The notes below the pieces were generated by a model. The model was not told the DNA's origin. It worked only from the letters and a program-made list of their open reading frames with translations, and searched no databases. From positions 171,064-235,063 of the forward strand of contig NZ_JADWOX010000007.1 in the NCBI RefSeq assembly GCF_016135805.1: a stretch of 64,000 nucleotides of DNA, in the 5' to 3' direction. This stretch comes from Caulobacter hibisci (GTDB taxonomy: Bacteria > Pseudomonadota > Alphaproteobacteria > Caulobacterales > Caulobacteraceae). The translations under genes and the position numbers were made by a program. The first letter of the stretch is position 1. The number at the start of each line of letters is the position of its first letter. Positions 62,614-64,000 of this stretch are shown piece after piece.

Positions 62614-62654
62614 GGCCGGCCTTGGCCACCCCCGAACGACAGCCGAGGCCGGCC
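62614..62654. repeat. Inverted repeat at the edge of the inserted cassette
   Basis: GGCCGGCCTTGGC (62,614-62,626) and GCCGAGGCCGGCC (62,642-62,654) pair at 12 of 13 positions. It lies between the end of kinase homology and the start of cassette homology (62,683), so it may mark the insertion junction. Confidence 0.45.
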
Positions 62655-62784
62655 ACCGCGAGGGCCACACGTGGCCAGTGGCGGCGGGAACAAGCTGCGC
62701 CGCTCAGCATTGTGTAACGCACGCTAAGCGCTAGCGTGGGGCGTATGCAGCCGTTTCCCCCGGATCGGGTGCGCATGTCTGCCT

Positions 62785-62829
62785 CGTCCCTTCGTGCAGC
62801 ACCGCTGGAACCGGCTGCACGAAGGGACG
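62785..62829 (-). terminator. 16-bp hairpin after acyltransferase copy B
   Basis: CGTCCCTTCGTGCAGC (62,785-62,800) and its complement (62,814-62,829). One pair differs from copy A (C-G for T-A) with both strands changed, so the stem is conserved. Confidence 0.65.
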
Positions 62830-62837
62830 GGGGTCAC

Positions 62838-63965
62838 TTAGTGTTGAGCCGCGCCTTTGCGCGCAACGAGGATCGTGACTAGGTCCGTAGCGGCATCAAA
62901 CGTTCGCGACAGCCACGTTCGGAGCCGAGGCTCGAGGATGACCGCCACGATATAGGCCAAGCCTGCCGACAAGGCCGCCACGCCCACCAACGGTAGGAGT
63001 CCCGTAAATCCGAGGCGAGCCAAGCCACCCAAAAGGGCCGCACCGAGCACGTTGTGGCCCAGATACAGCGGGTAAGTCATCAGGCCCAGTTTTCGTAGCG
63101 CAACGCTCCAGGGAGCGAGCGACTTATTGACCGCGGGTAGAAGGATCGAGGCGACCATGAAAGCGACCAGCGATCCCCAGACGATTATCGGCGGCAGAAT
63201 GTGACCAGGCGATCCAGTTTTCAGCGCGCGTTCGTGTACCTCATAAGGGATTTCAATCATCGCCGCCGCGATCGACAGCCCGATCATCACCAACCGCCAG
63301 TTCGTCACTCCTCGCGCGCTGACCAACCAGAGGAAGGTCCCTAACGCAAAGAAGCAGCCGTGCTCGATGAGGGCCAACTCGAAGAGCCGGTTGTGGGGCT
63401 CGTTGAGCCATAGGCTGGCAATCCAGTAGATCAAGCTGATCAAACCAACCGCCGACATGACGTGCTCGAAGAAGCGCATCAACCCGGCAATCAGCAGAAC
63501 AAAGACCATGGCATAGAAGGAAATCTCGATGCCGAGCGTCCAGTAGACGCTATCGACCCAAGGTGAAAACGGAAAGAAGGCAAGCGATTTCAACAAGATC
63601 GCCACCGTCGCCTTGGTCGAAAGCGCGTGGGTAGTGACTAGGGCGACGGCGCTGAGTGGGGCCAGAATCCAGACAGCGGGCGCTAAGCGAAGCAGTCGGC
63701 TTTTTAGGAATTGGCTCGCAGACGCCTGAGCGGCGCTGAACGCGATAACGAAACCGGAGATGACGAAGAAGATCTGCACACCGATCCAGCCAAACTCCAT
63801 GTACGGGCTGATCAGGGTCGCCGGGATGGGCGTGATGGCGACCTTGGCGCTCATGCCCGTCGGGAAGTAGGTGACCCAGAACGTCAGGTGATAAACCGTG
63901 ACGAGCGCTGCGGCTGCGAACCGCAGAAGGTCGATACCAAGATACTGCTTTCTATCACTCGCCAT
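62838..63965 (-). CDS. O-acyltransferase (acyltransferase-3 family), copy B
   Basis: A 375-residue membrane protein, identical in length to the prophage gene at 11,697-12,824 and differing at nine residues, all conservative or mild (for example E4D, H-Y in ISPxMEFG, F-Y in EIPxEVHE). The catalytic-type N-terminal motif GIDLLRFAAAALVTVYH is intact. Start at ATG 63,965. It is inserted beyond a truncated sensor kinase gene, in opposite orientation to copy A. Confidence 0.85.
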   Translation of the reverse strand: MASDRKQYLGIDLLRFAAAALVTVYHLTFWVTYFPTGMSAKVAITPIPATLISPYMEFGWIGVQIFFVISGFVIAFSAAQASASQFLKSRLLRLAPAVWILAPLSAVALVTTHALSTKATVAILLKSLAFFPFSPWVDSVYWTLGIEISFYAMVFVLLIAGLMRFFEHVMSAVGLISLIYWIASLWLNEPHNRLFELALIEHGCFFALGTFLWLVSARGVTNWRLVMIGLSIAAAMIEIPYEVHERALKTGSPGHILPPIIVWGSLVAFMVASILLPAVNKSLAPWSVALRKLGLMTYPLYLGHNVLGAALLGGLARLGFTGLLPLVGVAALSAGLAYIVAVILEPRLRTWLSRTFDAATDLVTILVARKGAAQH

Positions 63966-64000
63966 CAAAGCCCCCGATGATGTTGCGGCCACGCTTGCCC

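Larger units (their letters stand above)
62683..63999 (-). repeat. Acyltransferase cassette copy B (inverted partner of 11,663-12,997)
   Basis: Reverse complement of the segment at 11,663-12,997, about 50 kb away, with the same gene, hairpin and 3' tail. The match continues to the last base pairs of the window, so the outer boundary is unknown. A small hairpin unique to this copy (CACGCTA-agcgc-TAGCGTG, about 62,720-62,738) is inserted in the 3' tail. Confidence 0.85.

Noticed and set aside
62600..62734. Continuation of the kinase frame to 62,734 as real protein
   Set aside because: After REGYGYVRF the sequence loses all similarity and runs into the inverted repeat and cassette tail; the frame is open by chance.

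Overview
The window is GC-rich DNA with strongly GC-biased third codon positions. Its gene content (fused CobA-type methyltransferase/DUF2849/CysI/DUF934/CysH sulfur operon, HPt protein, guaB-MAPEG-rsmB-guaA block, PhhA, HspQ) points to an alphaproteobacterium of the Caulobacter group. That assignment is an inference from content and style; no rRNA is present to confirm it.

Positions 1 to about 32,968 are the right-hand part of a temperate podovirus-like prophage. From the left there is a divergent repressor/Cro switch (1-525), a short early operon ending in a DnaA-like DNA-binding protein, a Toprim primase and a P-loop helicase (1037-5939), and a 494-bp non-coding region with hairpin repeats and twelve GGTTCT hexamers in four alternating triads (6503-6732). 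The late genes follow: small and large terminase, two low-GC cargo genes (an Ig/DUF1593-like secreted-type protein and an O-acyltransferase), head-tail connector, Bbp19-like protein, scaffold, major capsid protein, tail tubular proteins A and B, T7-like internal/ejection proteins, a beta-helix tailspike, GH108 endolysin, 3-TM holin and a spanin-like protein. The prophage stops against the 3' end of a tRNA-Lys(CTT), the probable attachment site. The integrase and the other end lie outside the window.

Positions 32,969-57,636 are chromosomal: two tandem identical tRNA-Lys genes, an HPt phosphotransfer protein, a TetR/SDR divergent pair, a sulfotransferase, chorismate mutase, a LysR regulator divergent from a complete assimilatory sulfite-reduction operon (38,625-42,772), and two palindromic intergenic elements around an 860-bp gene-free stretch. 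Next come a 3D-domain secreted protein, GST, S1/P1 nuclease, Nudix hydrolase, TlyA, PhhA, HspQ, Ppx/GppA plus RlmE, a VapBC module, and GMP synthesis genes guaB and guaA with an RsmB-type methyltransferase between them.

Positions 58,115-62,600 are eroding. A TonB receptor, a CobN-like chelatase and a DUF2149-like protein survive only as fragments; an aldo/keto reductase carries at least two frameshifts; an OmpR-family regulator is frameshifted; and its sensor kinase is cut off. The kinase is cut by a second, inverted copy (62,683 to the window edge) of the acyltransferase cassette found inside the prophage. The two proteins differ at 9 of 375 residues. Their 3' hairpins carry compensatory base changes and each copy has its own private small hairpin insert. 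The twelve-hexamer array, the duplicated acyltransferase cassette and a rare motif (AACTCACACG) shared by the terS end and the prophage right end are the most interesting signals.
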